A stretch of 6,631 nucleotides of DNA. Origin: JBKQWK01 sp052139595. Lineage in GTDB: Bacteria > Actinomycetota > Thermoleophilia > UBA2241. Shown here in pieces: positions 5,980 to 6,631 of this stretch. Where the stretch lies: positions 1 to 6,631 of the forward strand of contig JBKQWK010000078.1 in NCBI GenBank assembly GCA_052139595.1, in the 5' to 3' direction. The notes under the pieces were generated by a model. That model made no database searches. It was not told the DNA's origin and was given only the letters and a program-made list of their open reading frames with translations. Positions within the stretch are counted from its first letter, which is position 1; the number at the start of each line of letters is the position of its first letter. The position numbers and the translations under genes are program-made.

Positions 5980-6058
5980 GTGTTGATCACCCTCAACACC
6001 GACGCACATGCGGCCCGCGCGCCGCAGGAGGAGGCGCTGATCTGGTGTTCGCGGGAAG
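5980..6058 (+). pseudogene. decayed 3' remnant of a third tyrosine integrase of the same family
   Basis: The plus strand at 5980 reads VLITLNTDAHAARAPQEEA followed by LI, which lines up with VSITLDTYSHAIPALQEEAAALI of the intact integrase. By my count 47 of 63 bases agree with the second copy over the ungapped part. A six-base gap removes two alanine codons, and a later indel shifts the frame before GTGTTCGCGGGAAG, which still resembles the VFAGK ending. The catalytic tyrosine has become aspartate, and the LGHAT segment upstream is not recognisable, so the remnant is inactive. It ends about 26 bases before the stop of the convergent HEPN-like gene. The shortness makes this less certain than the second copy. 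Confidence 0.6.
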
Positions 6059-6084
6059 CCCGATCCCGCCGCGGTTCGGGCGAC

Positions 6085-6585
6085 CTACGACCCTGCAGCC
6101 TTCGACAGGAAGAAGGCTCTCAGCTCAAACATCTTCTCCAGGTAGCGCGCAAACATGTGCAGGTTCATGTAGGCATCGTCGCGCTTAACGCGGCGGCCTG
6201 TCGGATGCCCCGCTTCGTTGCGCGTGACGCGCAGCAGATCCAGAACGCTGTCCAGAGTCAGCGCCATGTTGTCGCTGAACTCAGTCGGTAAAGACGGCTT
6301 TCGTGGCTCGAGACGCTTCCGGAACTCAAAGAACTTGGAAGAGTACGTCCTCGAAGGATGGTCAAACACGCTCCGAAACTTATTAGACTCAGTCTCCGGG
6401 AGCCAAGCGGCAAATGCCTCTCCTAGCAGCTGGAAGGCACGCTCCGAGGCCACGCCGATCATCACGGACGACGCGAGATAACAGGACGCGTTGTACGCCT
6501 CGAGCGACTCGGTGACGTACAACTGCACAAGGTCGTCGAGATCCGTGCGTATTCCGGGCCAATTCGGCCACTGATTCCGTTTCAA
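6085..6585 (-). CDS. HEPN-like protein with RNEAGH motif, 5' end replaced by an IS end
   Basis: The frame gives 166 residues from a TTG at 6585. Residues 1-13 (MKRNQWPNWPGIR) are the translation of an insertion-sequence end, and native sequence begins at about residue 14. The rest is mainly helical: LYVTESLEAYNASCYLASSV and GVASERAFQLL, then a charged middle, and RVTRNEAGHPTG at 120-130. R122-x4-H127 with a polar residue after the arginine fits the Rx4-6H motif of HEPN-domain ribonucleases, which occur in toxin-antitoxin and abortive-infection systems. The motif is seen; nuclease activity is inference, and the family could instead be a non-catalytic helical protein. No ATG and no ribosome site precede the native part, and the frame stays open through the IS end to the window edge, so the gene is probably 5'-truncated and may be dead. 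Confidence 0.55.
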   Translation of the reverse strand: MKRNQWPNWPGIRTDLDDLVQLYVTESLEAYNASCYLASSVMIGVASERAFQLLGEAFAAWLPETESNKFRSVFDHPSRTYSSKFFEFRKRLEPRKPSLPTEFSDNMALTLDSVLDLLRVTRNEAGHPTGRRVKRDDAYMNLHMFARYLEKMFELRAFFLSKAAGS

Positions 6586-6631
6586 TGCGGCCAGCCATTC
6601 CGATTCATCTCGGCCACCTGTTCCGTTTGAT
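6546..6631. mobile_element. terminal region of an IS21-like insertion sequence, rest outside window
   Basis: CGGCCA-x3-TTCCG-type units lie at 6565-6579, 6588-6602 and 6611-6625, exactly 23 bases apart. A partial fourth unit (ATTCCG at 6551-6556) keeps the same phase. The presumed tip is TGCGTATTCCGG at 6546. IS21-family elements begin with TG and carry several internal repeats at their ends that bind the transposase, and I recall CGGAATACGCA ends with this repeat from that family. No transposase gene is in the window, so the family call rests on the repeats alone. Confidence 0.65.

Noticed and set aside
5980..5999. GTGTTGA-TCACCC-TCAACAC hairpin as a possible terminator
   Set aside because: There is no T-tract, and the sequence is explained as integrase-derived coding remnant.
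5842..6009. N-terminal extension of the membrane protein to the ATG at 6009
   Set aside because: The extra 56 residues overlap the third integrase remnant in antisense, and the first membrane segment starts right after the ATG at 5841.
1..6631. tRNA, rRNA and CRISPR signals
   Set aside because: No cloverleaf with a TTC-arm, no rRNA-like conserved stretches and no regularly spaced repeat-spacer pattern were seen. The only periodic repeat is the 23-bp IS end.

Overview
The window has moderately high GC (roughly 60%) and mostly Shine-Dalgarno-led, tightly packed genes. Everything recognisable is accessory DNA: an integrative element carrying both a replication module and an integration module, followed by a scrap zone of degraded integrases, orphan cargo genes and an insertion-sequence end. 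The host cannot be named. The GC-rich, Arg/Ala-rich proteins and the AP2-type integrase would suit an actinobacterial or similar environmental lineage, but this is a guess.

Left part (1-2449, minus strand). From a central regulatory region, genes run leftward: a small excisionase/MerR-like HTH protein (2213-2449), a 502-aa DnaB-N plus RecA-like ATPase (697-2205), two tiny ORFs joined by ATGA overlaps (497-700 and 324-500), and a Cys-motif protein that runs off the left edge (1-312). The stretch 521-697, just past the ATPase, carries three copies of TGAAAAGTTCGT and a long imperfect hairpin. It is a candidate replication origin for the ATPase.

Centre (2450-2620). A divergent control region has an 11-bp perfect inverted repeat whose arms each contain a TACAAT -10-like hexamer pointing outward, plus further dyads.

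Right part (2621-4467, plus strand). A GC-rich protein with a likely C-terminal HTH (2621-3217) overlaps by ATGA a complete tyrosine integrase (3214-4467). The integrase has a four-cysteine zinc ribbon embedded in its N-terminal domain.

Scrap zone (4468-6631). The 3' end of the same integrase family appears two more times, as an 88%-identical fragment at 4805-4954 and a more decayed one at 5980-6058. Each of the three integrase ends is followed within about 65 bases by the 3' end of a convergent minus-strand gene: a FmdB-like zinc-ribbon protein (4531-4695), a multi-spanning membrane protein (4963-5841), and a HEPN-like protein with an RNEAGH motif (6085-6585). This looks like repeated arrival and decay of related elements at one site. 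At the right edge, 23-bp-period repeats mark the end of an IS21-like element that appears to have cut off the 5' end of the HEPN-like gene.
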